From Verrucomicrobia bacterium S94 (GTDB taxonomy: Bacteria; Verrucomicrobiota; Kiritimatiellia; Kiritimatiellales; Pontiellaceae), in assembly GCA_004299845.1 (NCBI GenBank), contig CP036201.1:3534001-3598000 (forward strand): 64,000 nucleotides of DNA, written 5' to 3'. Numbering within the stretch: the first letter of the stretch is position 1; each line of letters starts with the position of its first letter. Below, in pieces: positions 38,801-49,601 of this stretch. The notes beneath the pieces were generated by a model, which ran no database searches, was not told the origin of the DNA, and saw nothing but the letters and a program-made list of their open reading frames with translations. A program made the position numbers and the translations under genes.

Positions 38801-41800
38801 CCGACGATGGCGGGAAGCCTCGGCAGCGGCTGGCTGGAGTGGACCGGGGCCCAGTATTCGGGGAACACCAAAACGGAAGCACAGGTCAACGCCGTTATTA
38901 CCTATAAGATCAAAATCAATACGGCGGGGGACTACATTTTCCGCTGCCGTCAGAAGCAGTATAACGATGTGGCTTCGTTTGATGCCGGTAATGATTCCTT
39001 TATCGCACTGGCCAGCGGAACCACGCCGGCCGGAAAGACGGACTTCACGAACTTCACCAAGTCATGGGTGCAGAGTAAACCTTCGTGGTCGTGGATTACT
39101 TCGTTTGAGCCGGTGCATGGCACACACGTTAAAAACGACAATGTGCAGCGGCACTATGAGCCCGGGATTCACACCGTCAAGATTGCGGCCCGTTCTCCGG
39201 GGCACGCTATTGACCGGTTTGTGCTGGTTAAAACCACCGTCGGATTCAATGAATCGGCTATGAATGCAGCCGTGGAATCGCCGCGCGAAGGCGGCGGTCC
39301 GCTGGTGGAAGCCGGTCCGGATCAGATTATCTATGTTCCGGAAAGTACCGCAACGCTGGAAGGCTCTGCCGTGCCGATGGAGGAAACCGCACTGACCGGA
39401 TTTGAATGGAATCAGATTTCCGGTCCGAACACGGCAGTGATGTCGAGCTACACCTCTGCGACGCAGGACCTGAGCGGACTGATTGAAGGCACCTATGTCT
39501 TTGAACTGACGGCGTTCGACAGCGAAACCAACAGCGGAACGGACCGCGTGACCATTGATGTGGTGGATGCGCGTTTCCCGAACATCATCACCACTTCGCT
39601 GCCGAACGGTGAAGTGAACAGTGCCTACGACCAGACGATCCAGACGCAGTATGGACAGGAGCCGTTTACCTGGGAAATCATCAGCGGAACCCTGCCGCCG
39701 GGGCTGACCTTCAGTAACGGCCGGATTTTCGGTACCCCGCTGCTGGATGCCACCTACACCTTCACGGTAGAGGTAACCGATGTGGATGGTGACAGCCGTT
39801 CGCAGGCCTATGCCCTGGTGATTGATGAGGAGTCGTTCGAGGAAACCAAAGAGTTCACCGTGCTGCACGATGCCTATATTCAGGGCACCGCACCATTCAA
39901 TACCTCGGAGCTGAAAATCGAAGCGGGTAACCGGGTGGCGTATTTCATGTTCGATGTTTCCGGTATTACGGATGATGTACTCAGTGCGAAACTGGCTCTG
40001 CGCTGCGCCGGCGATGCCGGCAGCGGAACGATCCGGCTGTATTCGGGGTCCCACAATAACTGGACTGAAACGACGCTTACCGATGCCAACAAACCGGGAA
40101 CGGTGGCAGAGGTTGGAAATCAGAACGGCAGCTATGCCACCGGAACCACCTATGAGTTTGAGGTCAAAGACCTGCTCGACGGTGTGGGTGACGGAACGTA
40201 TACGCTGATTGCCCAGATGGACAGCGGCGGTAACGATGCCTGGTTCAGTTCCAAGGAAGGGGCTGTGGCACCGAAACTGATCGTGACCTATAATCTGGCT
40301 GGCGGCGGTTCGACCCCGCGTCCGGCGGACATCATCTTTGAAGATGATTTCAGCAATGCGGCCTACAGCAATACGCTGACCGGTGCGGATTGGAACCCGA
40401 AACGGGAGGAACTGACCGATCAGCAGGATCTGCTGACCGGCAACGGGCAGTATGCGGTGCTTGATACCTCCGTAGCCACCCGCAATTACCATGCCCCGAT
40501 ATCGCACGGTTTTGCGCTGACCGAAGAGGGCGACAAAGCGGTAATCCGTTCCGACTTCCGTTATTATCATGAAGCCGGCGGAGCCATCACAAACGTCCTG
40601 AATAAAGCGGCTTTCGGTCTGCTGCTCGGTGTGTCCTCCAACTGGTGGGAAAACGGCGGCGATGCCTTCACGATGTGCAACCGCGGCGCGGCTATGGGCA
40701 ATAACGGGAATGGAGAGAGTAACATCTGGGTCGAAGGCTGGGTGCCGCATTCCGAATTCGGTGTGGATACCGTCGCCGGCGGTTTCAGCGACTGGTTCAC
40801 CATTGAGCTGTCGGTTGAACGCGGCGTTTCCAACTATGTGCGCTATGCGGACATCCTGATCGACGGTGCCGTGAAGTACAGCACAGTAACGCAGGAGCTG
40901 AGCCATATCCCGAACGGGGAAACCATCTATGCCGGCTATACCACCGGCTGGCAGGGTTCCACCAACAGCGTGGCTTCGTTCAGTAAAATCGCTGAAGTGA
41001 ACATGGATAATTTCCGCGTGGAATTTATTCCGGCCAACGCTGCGCCGTGGTTTATCTCGGATCCGGTTGACGGCGGTACGGTGGCGGCGGAATCGGCGTA
41101 TACCGCATCGTTGACCAACTACACATTTGAGTCGGAAGGCGAAATAATGACCTTCGATCTTTCCGGACCGGTCTGGCTGAGCTGGACGACCAACGGTGCG
41201 CTCAGTGGCGTCCCGGCCATTGAAGACATGGGCACGAATGTATTCGATGTCACGGTTTGGGATGAATCGGGTAATACCAACAACGCGATGCTGCAGATTG
41301 TGGTGACCGATCCGAATCCGCCGCTTCCGCTGACCACGCTGTGGGAAGAGGACTTCGACAGTGTTTCCGCCGGGACGTCGTCGGGCGTTAACGAGGCCCT
41401 GCCGGGTGCGGAGTTCTATACCGCAAACGGAATCACTGCTGAGGTGGTCACCGCACCGGCGGAATTTACGACGGCTTCCGGAAATGCGGTACGCCTGAGT
41501 ACGCTTGAAAATCTCTGGGGCGGTGTGGAGCAGTCCGCCAGTGCGATCAGCCTGAGCGGATACAATATTCAGCCCGGCGATACATTCAGCCTGACCTTCG
41601 ATGTTTATATTCCGTCCAATCTGACGGCAGGAGTCGGCGGAGTTTTTCTCCGCTGGAGGGATGATGCATCCGGCAACGGGCCGTTCGACTGGTCGCAGGA
41701 AGCAACAGCTGCCGGGGTGCATCATTTCGAGTACACCGGTACGTTCCCGATGAATTATGGCGCGGGCGACTTTATTCCGACTGAAGTCTGGCCGATCATC

Positions 41801-42292
41801 TACTTCCATCAGGATGGTGCTGTGGCAGACGGCCATGCCTTCATGGATAATATCCTGCTGACGATTGGTCCCGGAGCGGTACCGGATTCCGGTTTCGGGG
41901 AATATGAAAACGAGGTCGGCCTGGTCGGCGGACGTGAGGGCGACGACGACGGCGACGGCGAAAGCAACTTCGCGGAGTTTGTTTTCGGCGGCGATGCCAC
42001 GAACAATGCCGTGACCGCCGTGAAGCCGTATCTGCAGCTTGATGGCGACGGTAACGCCCGCTACATTGCACAGGAGCGGATTGACCGTGATGCCGCAGGT
42101 CTGGTCTACACGGTGGAATGGTGCGACAACCTTGTGTCCAATATCTGGAACACGATGACCGTCGATACGGTGGTCACCAACGACATTCCGGAATCCGATG
42201 TGATGGAAGAACTCGAGCACCATTTCCGGGTAGGTGAGGGTTCTGCCGAAGGCCGCTACATCCGGCTGCGCGCGGAAGAGTCCGCCGAGTAA
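35846..42292 (+). CDS. Giant secreted DUF5060/glycosidase-like protein with PKD and binding domains
   Basis: 2148 residues. Signal peptide (1-24, cut after ARA), an accessory beta domain (25-160), DUF5060 (about 166-260) and an apparent TIM-barrel glycosidase region (about 290-650; NWNLGEEN with candidate acid/base Glu491 or Glu492). A collagen-binding-like beta domain follows (678-746), then PKD domains (768-852, 863-946, 1154-1241) with a carbohydrate-binding-like module between (951-1131). Next are an Ig-like domain (1245-1328), a DNRLRE-like module (1335-1486), two concanavalin-like stretches (1495-1730, 1831-2008) flanking another Ig, and a C-terminal region with calcium loop DDDGDGESNFAEF (about 2031). 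Likely degrades a polysaccharide outside the cell; substrate unknown. Ribosome site AGAGGAGAG. Confidence 0.85.
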   Translation: MKKYLVVSVCALAAAFSAGSARAASYSYDATTDFTNLSSGEVPYYVHGAENALAINAANASYRGKFAKAQLTFNGTAGTYDIAITALRELDGECSYRLSVNGVLIGERQNGTTATDYNPQDHVFKNVTVPAGALIEVESNTHSNGQIPENDGFAWARGRWTTLKLETPPAVSVSGELKRWHKVTLTLDGPTASEVASTFTDYRMNVEFTHRDSGKSYLVPGYFAADGNAANTSASSGNKWRAHLAPDLIGEWDYEIKFRTGSNVAVDLGEWAGSALFPYNATTGSFFVAETDKSADDFRFKGRLVYDGSRYLKHAATGGAFIKTGADAPENFLNYKDFDNTYTHAGTDYRRDWAAHMADWQSGDPTWGADKGKGMIGAINYLASEGQNVFSFLTYNAGGDSKDVWPFVSHDDPYVYDCSKLDQWEIVFDHGQNKGMYLHFKLQERENDDLSGPGSAFALDDGNTGTERKLYLRELVARFGHHLALNWNLGEENSQSTSQQMDMFQYIADLDPYNNHRVLHTYPNEWEDVYRPLLGSNSEMLGVSLQCRYDQVHSRTIQWINESKNAGKPWVVANDEQGPSDKANPPDSVSQTNPSQEQMRENAVWGNLMAGGAGVELYAGYQNPHSDLNLTDFRSRDRMWDYCRFAKQFFYDHLMFSEMWNMNGKIGNSGNSNSKYAFGKTNSKYAIYLASGGSTTIDLTDATGTFEVWWFDPRNGGELQRGTVTQVNGGGSPSVGNAPNNTGQDWAVLLCRAGEEYIGEGNVSIIPAVNAGQDTFIHLPNDSIMLNGIATDQDGTIVSYLWTQESGPNTADLYGAETADLTVSNLVEGIYEFSLTAIDNDGGEGSDSIQVVVLDPNNTVDPTADAGTDKTIQLPVNSVVINGLAGDDSLFSVEWTQTSGPSSAVLSGADTAALTASGLIEGIYIFQMKVTDIEGNTASDAVQVTVFPLGEEGAWIEQGGVVVVEAEHGDLVSDWVARPSTYTSDPTMAGSLGSGWLEWTGAQYSGNTKTEAQVNAVITYKIKINTAGDYIFRCRQKQYNDVASFDAGNDSFIALASGTTPAGKTDFTNFTKSWVQSKPSWSWITSFEPVHGTHVKNDNVQRHYEPGIHTVKIAARSPGHAIDRFVLVKTTVGFNESAMNAAVESPREGGGPLVEAGPDQIIYVPESTATLEGSAVPMEETALTGFEWNQISGPNTAVMSSYTSATQDLSGLIEGTYVFELTAFDSETNSGTDRVTIDVVDARFPNIITTSLPNGEVNSAYDQTIQTQYGQEPFTWEIISGTLPPGLTFSNGRIFGTPLLDATYTFTVEVTDVDGDSRSQAYALVIDEESFEETKEFTVLHDAYIQGTAPFNTSELKIEAGNRVAYFMFDVSGITDDVLSAKLALRCAGDAGSGTIRLYSGSHNNWTETTLTDANKPGTVAEVGNQNGSYATGTTYEFEVKDLLDGVGDGTYTLIAQMDSGGNDAWFSSKEGAVAPKLIVTYNLAGGGSTPRPADIIFEDDFSNAAYSNTLTGADWNPKREELTDQQDLLTGNGQYAVLDTSVATRNYHAPISHGFALTEEGDKAVIRSDFRYYHEAGGAITNVLNKAAFGLLLGVSSNWWENGGDAFTMCNRGAAMGNNGNGESNIWVEGWVPHSEFGVDTVAGGFSDWFTIELSVERGVSNYVRYADILIDGAVKYSTVTQELSHIPNGETIYAGYTTGWQGSTNSVASFSKIAEVNMDNFRVEFIPANAAPWFISDPVDGGTVAAESAYTASLTNYTFESEGEIMTFDLSGPVWLSWTTNGALSGVPAIEDMGTNVFDVTVWDESGNTNNAMLQIVVTDPNPPLPLTTLWEEDFDSVSAGTSSGVNEALPGAEFYTANGITAEVVTAPAEFTTASGNAVRLSTLENLWGGVEQSASAISLSGYNIQPGDTFSLTFDVYIPSNLTAGVGGVFLRWRDDASGNGPFDWSQEATAAGVHHFEYTGTFPMNYGAGDFIPTEVWPIIYFHQDGAVADGHAFMDNILLTIGPGAVPDSGFGEYENEVGLVGGREGDDDGDGESNFAEFVFGGDATNNAVTAVKPYLQLDGDGNARYIAQERIDRDAAGLVYTVEWCDNLVSNIWNTMTVDTVVTNDIPESDVMEELEHHFRVGEGSAEGRYIRLRAEESAE

Positions 42293-42320
42293 ATTGAAAG
42301 CGGTTTAATAAGCAGTAATG

Positions 42321-42350
42321 AAAGGGAGAGCAGTTCTGCTCTCCCTTTTC
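42321..42350 (+). terminator. Intrinsic terminator after the giant secreted protein
   Basis: AAAGGGAGAGCAG and CTGCTCTCCCTTT form a long stem closed by a few-base loop and end in TTTTC, 29 bases after the stop codon. Confidence 0.85.
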
Positions 42351-42472
42351 ATGTTTAAAAGCCGGAGTCCTTGACCTCCTTTTGGAGAATCATCTACCCT
42401 CAGTGCGTTTTTTCGAGTCGGCACACGGGGTGCTGCCGGGCGGGCAATAACTGGATAATACCGGAGGATGAG

Positions 42473-43717
42473 ATGGGCGATTATGCAACGTATATGAAAC
42501 ACTTCCCGAACGATGAGGGTTTTTTCGGGGCGTATGGCGGCTCCTTTATTCCTCCGCAGCTCGAAGAGCCGTTTAAGGAGATCACGGAGGCGTATCTGCG
42601 GATCAGCCGTTCGCACGATTTTATTTCCGAACTGCGGCGCATCCGTAAGCACTATCAGGGTCGTCCGACGCCGGTTTATCATGCTAAGCGGATTTCTGAT
42701 CTGGTCGGAACCGGCTGCCAGATTTATCTGAAGCGTGAAGATCTCAACCATACCGGGGCGCATAAACTGAACCATTGCATGGGTGAGGCACTGCTGGCGA
42801 AATTTATGGGCAAGAAGAAGCTGATTGCCGAAACCGGTGCGGGACAGCACGGCGTGGCGCTGGCGACGGCGGCGGCTTATTTCGGGCTGGAGTGCGAAAT
42901 TCATATGGGCGAGGTCGATATTGCCAAGGAGGCGCCGAATGTGACCCGTATGAAACTGCTGGGCTGCAAGGTGGTTCCGGTGACACACGGCCTGAAAACG
43001 TTGAAAGAGGCGGTCGATTCCGCTTTCGAAGCCTATCTGGAGGATCCGGTCAACTCGATCTACTGTATCGGTTCCGTGGTCGGTCCTCATCCGTTTCCGG
43101 TAATGGTGCGCGATTTCCAGTTTGCGGTGGGTGCGGAAGCGCGTGACCAGATGGTCGAAATGACCGGAGATCTGCCGGATACCGTGATGGCCTGTGTCGG
43201 CGGCGGTTCCAATGCGATGGGTATGTTTGCGCCGTTTATCGATGATCCGGTGGAGCTGATCGGTGTGGAGCCGGGCGGTCGCGGTAAAGAGATGGGTGAC
43301 CACGCGGCGACCATGTCCTACGGTTCAGAAGGAATTATTCACGGTTTCAAATGTTATCTGCTTCAGGATAAAGACGGTGAGCCGGGACCGGTATATTCCA
43401 TTGCCAGCGGGCTGGATTATCCGGGGGTCGGTCCGGAACACAGCTATCTGCACGATATTGAGCGCGTGAAATATACGACTGCCGACGATAAGGCGTGTCT
43501 TGAATCCTTCTATCTGCTCTGTCGCGCCGAAGGCATTATTCCGGCGCTGGAAAGTGCACATGCTGTGGCCGGAGCCATACGCGAAGCGAAGGAGCGTGAT
43601 CGTGGTACGATTCTGGTGAATCTCAGCGGACGTGGCGATAAAGACCTCGATTTTGTGACTGAAAACTTCGGCTACGGCGATGAATATCTGCAGGACTGGC
43701 CGTCGCTGCTCGGCTGA
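42473..43717 (+). CDS. trpB: Tryptophan synthase beta chain
   Basis: 414 residues, canonical TrpB length. It joins indole and serine with pyridoxal phosphate. The PLP lysine is Lys98 in [10 protein letters not shown]; the phosphate-binding loop [10 protein letters not shown] lies near 240 and [13 protein letters not shown] near 120, and the C-terminal HAVAGA and NLSGRGDKD are also intact. The ATG at 42473 follows CCGGAGGATGAG; the 34-codon upstream extension is not family-like. No trpA or other trp gene is adjacent, so it is an orphan here. Flanked upstream by a terminator, so it has its own promoter. Confidence 0.95.
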   Translation: MGDYATYMKHFPNDEGFFGAYGGSFIPPQLEEPFKEITEAYLRISRSHDFISELRRIRKHYQGRPTPVYHAKRISDLVGTGCQIYLKREDLNHTGAHKLNHCMGEALLAKFMGKKKLIAETGAGQHGVALATAAAYFGLECEIHMGEVDIAKEAPNVTRMKLLGCKVVPVTHGLKTLKEAVDSAFEAYLEDPVNSIYCIGSVVGPHPFPVMVRDFQFAVGAEARDQMVEMTGDLPDTVMACVGGGSNAMGMFAPFIDDPVELIGVEPGGRGKEMGDHAATMSYGSEGIIHGFKCYLLQDKDGEPGPVYSIASGLDYPGVGPEHSYLHDIERVKYTTADDKACLESFYLLCRAEGIIPALESAHAVAGAIREAKERDRGTILVNLSGRGDKDLDFVTENFGYGDEYLQDWPSLLG

Positions 43718-43748
43718 ACTTCGATATTTATAAGTACTGCTCTAAATC

Positions 43749-43776
43749 TTGTGTGGTAAGGCTGATATGCTACACT
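43749..43776 (+). promoter_or_regulatory. Possible promoter of the RND efflux operon
   Basis: TTGTGT (43749-43754) and TACACT (43771-43776) are separated by 16 bases, about 86 bases before the membrane-fusion protein start. Moderate match; the transcript would begin just before the hairpin at 43786. Confidence 0.4.
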
Positions 43777-43785
43777 CCCGCGTCT

Positions 43786-43835
43786 AAAGCGGACGGATGT
43801 AGTTCTATTTTGAACAGTTCGTCCGTTTTGTTGTT
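43786..43835 (+). terminator. Hairpin with T-rich tail between trpB and the efflux operon
   Basis: AAAGCGGACG (43786-43795) pairs with CGTCCGTTTT (43820-43829), including one G-T pair. An inner stem GTTC/GAAC closes on TATTTT. Followed by TTTTGTTGTTG. It can terminate trpB, but it also lies downstream of the possible efflux promoter, so it may act as an attenuator. Confidence 0.55.
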
Positions 43836-43861
43836 GAATAGATTTCAATCCGGGGAGTGTC

Positions 43862-45040
43862 ATGCGCATATATTTATTGTTTTCTACATATTTTCTAAGT
43901 TTTATGATTCTTATCGGGGTGACCGCCTGTTCGGACAACACCGAAACGGAGGGCGGAGCCCGTCCGCCTGCGCCGGTTGAAACCGCTCCGATAGAAACCG
44001 GAACCCTGCGTGCGGTGCGTACGTTTGGCGGGGCGCTGGAACCGCGTGCTGCATTTATGGTTTCTCCGAAGATCGGCGGCCGGCTGGAAGAGGTGCTGGT
44101 GGATATCGGAGATTCGGTGGATCGGGGTGCGGTTGTGGCCCGGCTGGATGACGATGAATACCGGCAGGCGCTGGCGCAGGCCGAAGCTGAACTTCTGGTG
44201 GCCCGGGCTAATCTGGCAGAGGCCGAGAGTGCGCTCGAAATTGCACTGCGCGCAATGGAACGTACCCAAACGCTGAGTTCACGTGGGGTTGCTTCGGATG
44301 CAGAGCTGGATGCAGCGCGCAGTGAACTGCTCGCCCGGGAGGCCGGTGTCGAGGTGCAGAAGGCCCAGATCACCCGGGCCGAAGCTGCCGTTGAGGCGGC
44401 ACGGATCCGTCTGGGTTATGCTGAAGTGGTTGCACAATGGGCGGATGACGATCCGAGCCGGGTGGTGGCAGAACGGTTTATCGATGAGGGCCAGACTGTT
44501 GGTGCGAATACGCCGTTGCTGGAGATTGTGGATCTCGATCCGCTACTCGGCGTTTTTTATGTGACGGAAAAGGATTATCCCAACCTGCAGACCGGGCAGC
44601 GGGTACAGGTGTTTGCGGATGCTTATCCCGATGAAACCTTTGGCGGCCGGATTGAACGTATTGCACCGGTTTTTCATCAGAACTCGCGGCAGGCACGTGT
44701 GGAAATCACCGTGCCGAACAGCGATCTGCGGCTTAAGCCGGGGATGTTTATTCGTGCGGATGTTGAGGTGCGGCGGGTTGAGGATGCGGTGATCGTTCCG
44801 GCGGAATCAATTGTGACACGTTCCGACTCACAGGGGGTTTTCATGGTTTCTCCCGACGGTAAACACGCATTGTGGCGGACGGTTAAGACGGGCATCCGTG
44901 AGGGGAAACGGGTTCAGGTGATTGACGGTGACGGTCTGAGCGGACGGGTTATTACGCTGGGGCAGCAGTTGATTGAAGATGGGTCCGCCATCAATATCGC
45001 CGATACCGGATCGGTTGAATCTACAGGAGGAACGCTATGA
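43862..45040 (+). CDS. RND efflux membrane-fusion lipoprotein (HlyD/AcrA family)
   Basis: 392 residues. Lipoprotein signal with lipobox VTAC (Cys23), then the adaptor fold: first half-lipoyl [23 protein letters not shown] (about 62-84), a coiled-coil hairpin (about 95-180), second half-lipoyl around 185-215 ([22 protein letters not shown]), a beta-barrel and membrane-proximal domain. It bridges the inner-membrane pump to TolC. Overlaps the permease start by four bases (ATGA). The tandem MFP-permease-TolC order makes this a full tripartite pump; no TetR or two-component regulator is adjacent. Ribosome site GGGGAG. Confidence 0.93.
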   Translation: MRIYLLFSTYFLSFMILIGVTACSDNTETEGGARPPAPVETAPIETGTLRAVRTFGGALEPRAAFMVSPKIGGRLEEVLVDIGDSVDRGAVVARLDDDEYRQALAQAEAELLVARANLAEAESALEIALRAMERTQTLSSRGVASDAELDAARSELLAREAGVEVQKAQITRAEAAVEAARIRLGYAEVVAQWADDDPSRVVAERFIDEGQTVGANTPLLEIVDLDPLLGVFYVTEKDYPNLQTGQRVQVFADAYPDETFGGRIERIAPVFHQNSRQARVEITVPNSDLRLKPGMFIRADVEVRRVEDAVIVPAESIVTRSDSQGVFMVSPDGKHALWRTVKTGIREGKRVQVIDGDGLSGRVITLGQQLIEDGSAINIADTGSVESTGGTL

Positions 45041-48000
45041 ATCTGCCCCGGTTCAGTGTCCGCCGTCCCGTCTTTACGACGATGGTTGCTCTGATTCTGA
45101 TTGTGCTCGGTGCGGTTTCGCTGAGTCGCCTGCAGATTGACCTGCTGCCGAGCATTGAGCTGCCGACGGCGTCTGTTCGTACAGAATATGAAGGTGCCAG
45201 TCCGGAGGTGATGGAGCGGCTCATCACACAGATTATCGAAGAGATCGTTGCGACGGTTCCCGGTGTTGAGGAGATCCGTTCCACTTCCGAGGAGGGGCGC
45301 AGTTCGGTGAATGTCACCTTTGTCTGGGGCACCGATCTGGATGCCGCGGCCATCGATTTACGAGCTACGATTGAGGATGAAATCAATGAACTGCCCGATG
45401 ACATAACGCGTCCGCGCATTAATAAATTCAACATAGACAGCTTTCCGGTAGTGCTGATTGGCATCTCCAGTCCGCTGGATCCGGTGGAGCTGACGCAGCT
45501 GATTGAAGATAGCATCCGGCACCGTTTCACGCAGATTTCCGGTGTGGCGCAGGTGGATTTGTGGGGCGGGTTTCCTCGCGAAATCCGCGTGGAGATTGAT
45601 CCGGATAAAATCAATGCGCTGGGTCTTTCTCTCAACCACATACTCGATACACTGCGCGATGCCAACCTGGATCTGCCGGCCGGACAGATTGAAGAAGGGC
45701 GTTATGAGGTGACGCTGCGTGCACCGGCGCAGTTCAGCAGTGTACAGGAGATTCGTGATACCGTGCTGGAAATGCGCGGCGGCGCGGCGGTGACCGTTGG
45801 CGATGTGGCGGAAGTGGTCGATACCTATGAAAAACTGACACGTATAATCCGGGTGAACAACGAACGCGGGATACGCATTGCGATCCGGAAGCAGTCGGGA
45901 GCCAATACGGTCGAAGTGTCGCGGCAGATCCTGCAGGAGATTGACCGGCTTAACGCCGAGTTCCCGCAGATCAGCATTGTGCCGGTGATTAATCAGGGCA
46001 ACTTCATAGAGCGCTCCATTCAGAATGTGGCGCGTTCGGTGCTGTATGGCGGCGGGCTGGCGATTCTGATTCTGCTCTTTTTCCTGCGCAACATCCGCAG
46101 TACGCTGGTGATTTCGCTGTCAATACCGATCTCGATTATTGCGACATTTTCGCTGATTTATTTTGCAGGGTTCACCATCAACCTGATGACGCTCGGCGGT
46201 TTGGCGCTGGGGGTGGGCATGATGGTGGACAGCTCGATTGTCGTGCTTGAAAATATATTCCGTATCCGTGATGAGGGCGGGGAGCCGCCGGCCGAGGCGG
46301 CAGCGGTCGGAGCCTGGGAAGTGGCGTCGGCGATTACGGCGAGTACGATTACCACACTGGTGATTTTTCTGCCTGTGGTGTTTGTGAAGGGGGTGTCGGG
46401 CCTGCTGTTTCGCGAGCTGGCTTATGTGATTGCATTTTCTCTGGTCTGTTCGCTGCTGCTGTCGCTGAGTCTTGTGCCGATGCTCTCCTCGCGCCTGCTG
46501 AAAAGAAAAGGGGAGGACCGGATCGGTCCAGACTGGCTTGAACGCCTGAAGCGGGATGCCGAGAGACGATTCGATAAACTGAATGCGGGATACCTGAATC
46601 TGCTGAATGCTGCGTTGCGGCATAAAACACGGGTGGTGTTCGGTGCTGTAGCGCTGCTCGGTCTCAGTCTGTTTACCGTGCCGATGATCGGAACTGAATT
46701 TCTGCCGCCGAGCGATGAGGGAGAGGTGCGCGTTACCGGTGAAATGGAAGTGGGTACGCGGCTGGATCTGCTGGATCGACAGACGCGGCGGATGGAATCG
46801 ATTGTTTATGACGCTGTGCCGGAAGCGGTATCGACCGTGGCCTCGGTGCGTGAGAATGAAGGCGAGATCCGGATGTCGCTGGTGAAGGCGTCGGAGCGTT
46901 CCCGTTCGAATGTGGAAATTGCAGCCGATTTGCGTGAACGGCTGGAGGGCCGGATTCCCGGTATGAAAATCCGGACCCGTGCGCCGCAGGGACAGTTCCT
47001 GCTGGAGCGTATCATTGGCGGTGATGAGGGAGTCACGGTGGAGATCCGCGGTTTTGAACTGGAGGTGCTCAAGGCGCTGTCTGACAAAGTGGCGGAGGCC
47101 ATTGAAGGTATCGAAGGCATTACTGATGTGGACCAGAGTTTTGATGACGGAACGCCGCAGGTGGAATTTATCCTGGACCGGCGTAAGATTGCCGACCTCG
47201 GGTTTACGCCGCGCGATGTGACCGAAGTGATTGAAACGGCGATTGCGGGATCGCGTGCCGGAAATTATCATAGTAAGGGGAATTCCTACCGTATTCTGGT
47301 GCAGCTGAAGGATGCGGAAAAGCGATCGCTCGACGAAGTGCTGAATCTCACGTTGCGTACTGCCGGCGGTGAGACCGTGGCTCTGCGCAACCTGGTCACC
47401 ACGATCAGCAGCCGGGCTCCGCTGGAAATCACCCGGAAGGATCAGCAGCGGCAGGTGACGGTTACTGCTAACGTAACGGGCCGGGATCTGGGTTCTGTGG
47501 CTGCAGATATTAAAGAAAAGCTTCGTCAGATTCCCCGGCCTGACAGTTATGAGCTGATGGTGGCCGGAAATTTTGAAGAGCAGCAGAAGGCGATGCGGGA
47601 ACTGACAGTGGCTTTGCTGCTGTCGCTGCTGCTGGTGTATATGGTGCTGGCGTGTCAGTATGAAAGTCTGCTCGATCCGCTGGTGGTGATGTTGTCGACC
47701 CCGATGGCCGCGATCGGTGTGCTGCTGGTGCTGTGGCTTACGGATACAACCATGAATCTGCAGTCGGCCATCGGCTGTATTATGCTCGGCGGGATTGTGG
47801 TGAACAACGCGATTCTGCTGGTGGATCAGGCCGGGCGGCTGCATGAAGAGGGGCGTTCGCTGAACGAGGCGGTTGCCGAAGCCGGCCGCCGGCGTTTCCG
47901 GCCTATTCTGATGACGACAATGACGACTATTCTCGGTCTCCTCCCTCTGGCTCTGGGGATCGGTGAAGGGGCCGATGCCCAGGCACCGCTGGCCCGGGCG

Positions 48001-48102
48001 GTGGTTGGAGGGCTGGCGGGATCGACGCTGATTACGCTGGTCTTGATTCCGGTCGTTTACACGCTGGTTCACGGGGTACGCAACAGGAAGGTGAAAGTAT
48101 GA
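45037..48102 (+). CDS. RND multidrug efflux permease (AcrB/HAE1 family)
   Basis: 1021 residues with the RND layout: TM1 after [10 protein letters not shown], first periplasmic loop, TM2-6 with [17 protein letters not shown] around residue 390 and [12 protein letters not shown], second loop, TM8-12 ending [13 protein letters not shown]. The acidic pair in [18 protein letters not shown] is the TM4 proton-relay region. It exports hydrophobic or amphiphilic compounds using the proton gradient; substrate cannot be deduced. Four-base overlaps on both sides (ATGA) couple it to its partner genes. Confidence 0.95.
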   Translation: MNLPRFSVRRPVFTTMVALILIVLGAVSLSRLQIDLLPSIELPTASVRTEYEGASPEVMERLITQIIEEIVATVPGVEEIRSTSEEGRSSVNVTFVWGTDLDAAAIDLRATIEDEINELPDDITRPRINKFNIDSFPVVLIGISSPLDPVELTQLIEDSIRHRFTQISGVAQVDLWGGFPREIRVEIDPDKINALGLSLNHILDTLRDANLDLPAGQIEEGRYEVTLRAPAQFSSVQEIRDTVLEMRGGAAVTVGDVAEVVDTYEKLTRIIRVNNERGIRIAIRKQSGANTVEVSRQILQEIDRLNAEFPQISIVPVINQGNFIERSIQNVARSVLYGGGLAILILLFFLRNIRSTLVISLSIPISIIATFSLIYFAGFTINLMTLGGLALGVGMMVDSSIVVLENIFRIRDEGGEPPAEAAAVGAWEVASAITASTITTLVIFLPVVFVKGVSGLLFRELAYVIAFSLVCSLLLSLSLVPMLSSRLLKRKGEDRIGPDWLERLKRDAERRFDKLNAGYLNLLNAALRHKTRVVFGAVALLGLSLFTVPMIGTEFLPPSDEGEVRVTGEMEVGTRLDLLDRQTRRMESIVYDAVPEAVSTVASVRENEGEIRMSLVKASERSRSNVEIAADLRERLEGRIPGMKIRTRAPQGQFLLERIIGGDEGVTVEIRGFELEVLKALSDKVAEAIEGIEGITDVDQSFDDGTPQVEFILDRRKIADLGFTPRDVTEVIETAIAGSRAGNYHSKGNSYRILVQLKDAEKRSLDEVLNLTLRTAGGETVALRNLVTTISSRAPLEITRKDQQRQVTVTANVTGRDLGSVAADIKEKLRQIPRPDSYELMVAGNFEEQQKAMRELTVALLLSLLLVYMVLACQYESLLDPLVVMLSTPMAAIGVLLVLWLTDTTMNLQSAIGCIMLGGIVVNNAILLVDQAGRLHEEGRSLNEAVAEAGRRRFRPILMTTMTTILGLLPLALGIGEGADAQAPLARAVVGGLAGSTLITLVLIPVVYTLVHGVRNRKVKV

Positions 48103-49601
48103 GTAAATCCGTGTTTGGACCTTTGCTGGGTATTTTCGTTGCTTCTTTAAACCTGCATGCAGACACAAACAGTCCGGCCCCTCTGATGCTTTCTCTGGAG
48201 CAGGCGGTGCTGATGGGGCTGCAGAATAACCGGGGCCTGCGCGTGCAGCAGTTAAGTCCGGTGATTGCCGGAGCCTTTGAGCAGCTGGAGCGCGGTGTTT
48301 ACGACCCTGAACTGTTTGCTGAATTTTCGGATACAGAGGAAAATGTGGTTGAGACTTCGCGGTCTACGGCTTCGCAGTTTCAGGACGAAGGTTCGGATAC
48401 GGAAGGAGCCGTCGGCATCCGTCAGCAGCTTCCGACGGGGACGGAAGTGGAGGCATCGGTCAGCGCGGAGCGGTCGGTTTCCACCCGCTCGCCGGAACAG
48501 CAGACCGCACGTCTGGGCTTAACCGTAACCCAGCAGCTTTTGCGCGGCTTCGGGCCGGCAGTGAACCTGGCATCGATTCGGCAGGCGGAGCTGGAGACCG
48601 AGGCCAGCCGGTATGAACTGCGGGGATATACAGAAGCGGTGATTGCGGATATTGAAATAGCGTATTGGCGCTATGTGGCTGCCCGGGAGGCCATCCGCGT
48701 GGTTGAAACATCGCTGGAAATTGCGCAGAGCCAGCTGGAGGAGGTTGAATCCCGTATCGAGGTTGGGGACCTTCCGGAAAATGAAGCGGCAGCGGCTCGG
48801 GCTGAAGTGGCGCTGAGTAAACAGAATCTTATTGATGCGCAAAGCGCCATGGAAAAACAGCGCTATACTCTGTTGCGGCTCGTGCAGCCGGATCTGCCGG
48901 TGACCGAGATGCAGGCACTGGAGGCCGTCAGTTCGCCGGATGTGGATGTGTCTGATGAACCCGATGCCGAAGATTCGATTCTGCTGGCCCTGCAGTCCCG
49001 GCCGGAAATCAAGGAGGCCGAACTGCAGCTGCAGCGCGGCGAACTGGAAACGGTGGTGACACGCAACGGCCGGCTTCCGAAGCTGGAACTGTTCATTAAT
49101 CTGGGTAAAACCGGCTATGCCGACACGTTTGACGGCAGTTTTAAAGATCTTGACGGGCCGGGCTATGATGTAACGGTTGGTCTGGAGTTCAGTCAGGCCC
49201 TTGGAAACCGGCAGGCGCGGGCGCGGGATATCATTGCACGTACCGAATTGGAACAGGGAAAAGAGGCATTGGCCAATCTGCGGGATCTGGTGCGCTTCGA
49301 TGTCCTGCTGGCCCTGAATGAGCTGAAACGGGCCCGCCGGCAGGTTTCGGCTTCGACAGAGACGCGGGGCTATCGCGAACAGACGCTGAGGGCGGAACGT
49401 GACCGGTTTGAAGTGGGTGCATCCACGGCGCTGGATGTGGCAATGACCCAGCGCGATCTGGTACAAAGCCGCCTTGCTGAAATTGAGGCGCGTGTGGCTT
49501 TTATGATTGCACGCATCCGTCTTTTTCAGGCTGAGGGAACTCTGATTGAACGCCGCGGTCTTGCCATAGATTCCGCCGACAGGGAAATTACCGATTGGTA
49601 G
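48099..49601 (+). CDS. TolC-family outer-membrane efflux protein
   Basis: 500 residues with an N-terminal signal peptide (about 1-22) and two repeats of the outer-membrane efflux fold (about 35-240 and 270-480), each with long amphipathic helices (for example [36 protein letters not shown]-type heptads) and [26 protein letters not shown] near the C-terminus. It forms the trimeric exit duct for the RND pump encoded just upstream, with which it overlaps by four bases. Confidence 0.93.
   Translation: MSKSVFGPLLGIFVASLNLHADTNSPAPLMLSLEQAVLMGLQNNRGLRVQQLSPVIAGAFEQLERGVYDPELFAEFSDTEENVVETSRSTASQFQDEGSDTEGAVGIRQQLPTGTEVEASVSAERSVSTRSPEQQTARLGLTVTQQLLRGFGPAVNLASIRQAELETEASRYELRGYTEAVIADIEIAYWRYVAAREAIRVVETSLEIAQSQLEEVESRIEVGDLPENEAAAARAEVALSKQNLIDAQSAMEKQRYTLLRLVQPDLPVTEMQALEAVSSPDVDVSDEPDAEDSILLALQSRPEIKEAELQLQRGELETVVTRNGRLPKLELFINLGKTGYADTFDGSFKDLDGPGYDVTVGLEFSQALGNRQARARDIIARTELEQGKEALANLRDLVRFDVLLALNELKRARRQVSASTETRGYREQTLRAERDRFEVGASTALDVAMTQRDLVQSRLAEIEARVAFMIARIRLFQAEGTLIERRGLAIDSADREITDW

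Noticed and set aside
39062-42223. 1053-codon open frame antisense to the giant secreted protein
   Set aside because: It lies wholly inside the 35846 gene, has no family resemblance or ribosome site, and arises because the GC-rich sense codons rarely give stops on the reverse strand. The sense frame has a signal peptide and recognisable domains.
42351-42472. Tryptophan-type attenuator before trpB
   Set aside because: No leader peptide with tandem Trp codons and no alternative hairpins were found; only a short CTCCTTTTGGAG dyad is present.
46120-48168. 682-codon open frame antisense to the RND permease
   Set aside because: Composition rich in His, Gln and Arg, typical of a shadow frame; the sense strand encodes an intact permease.
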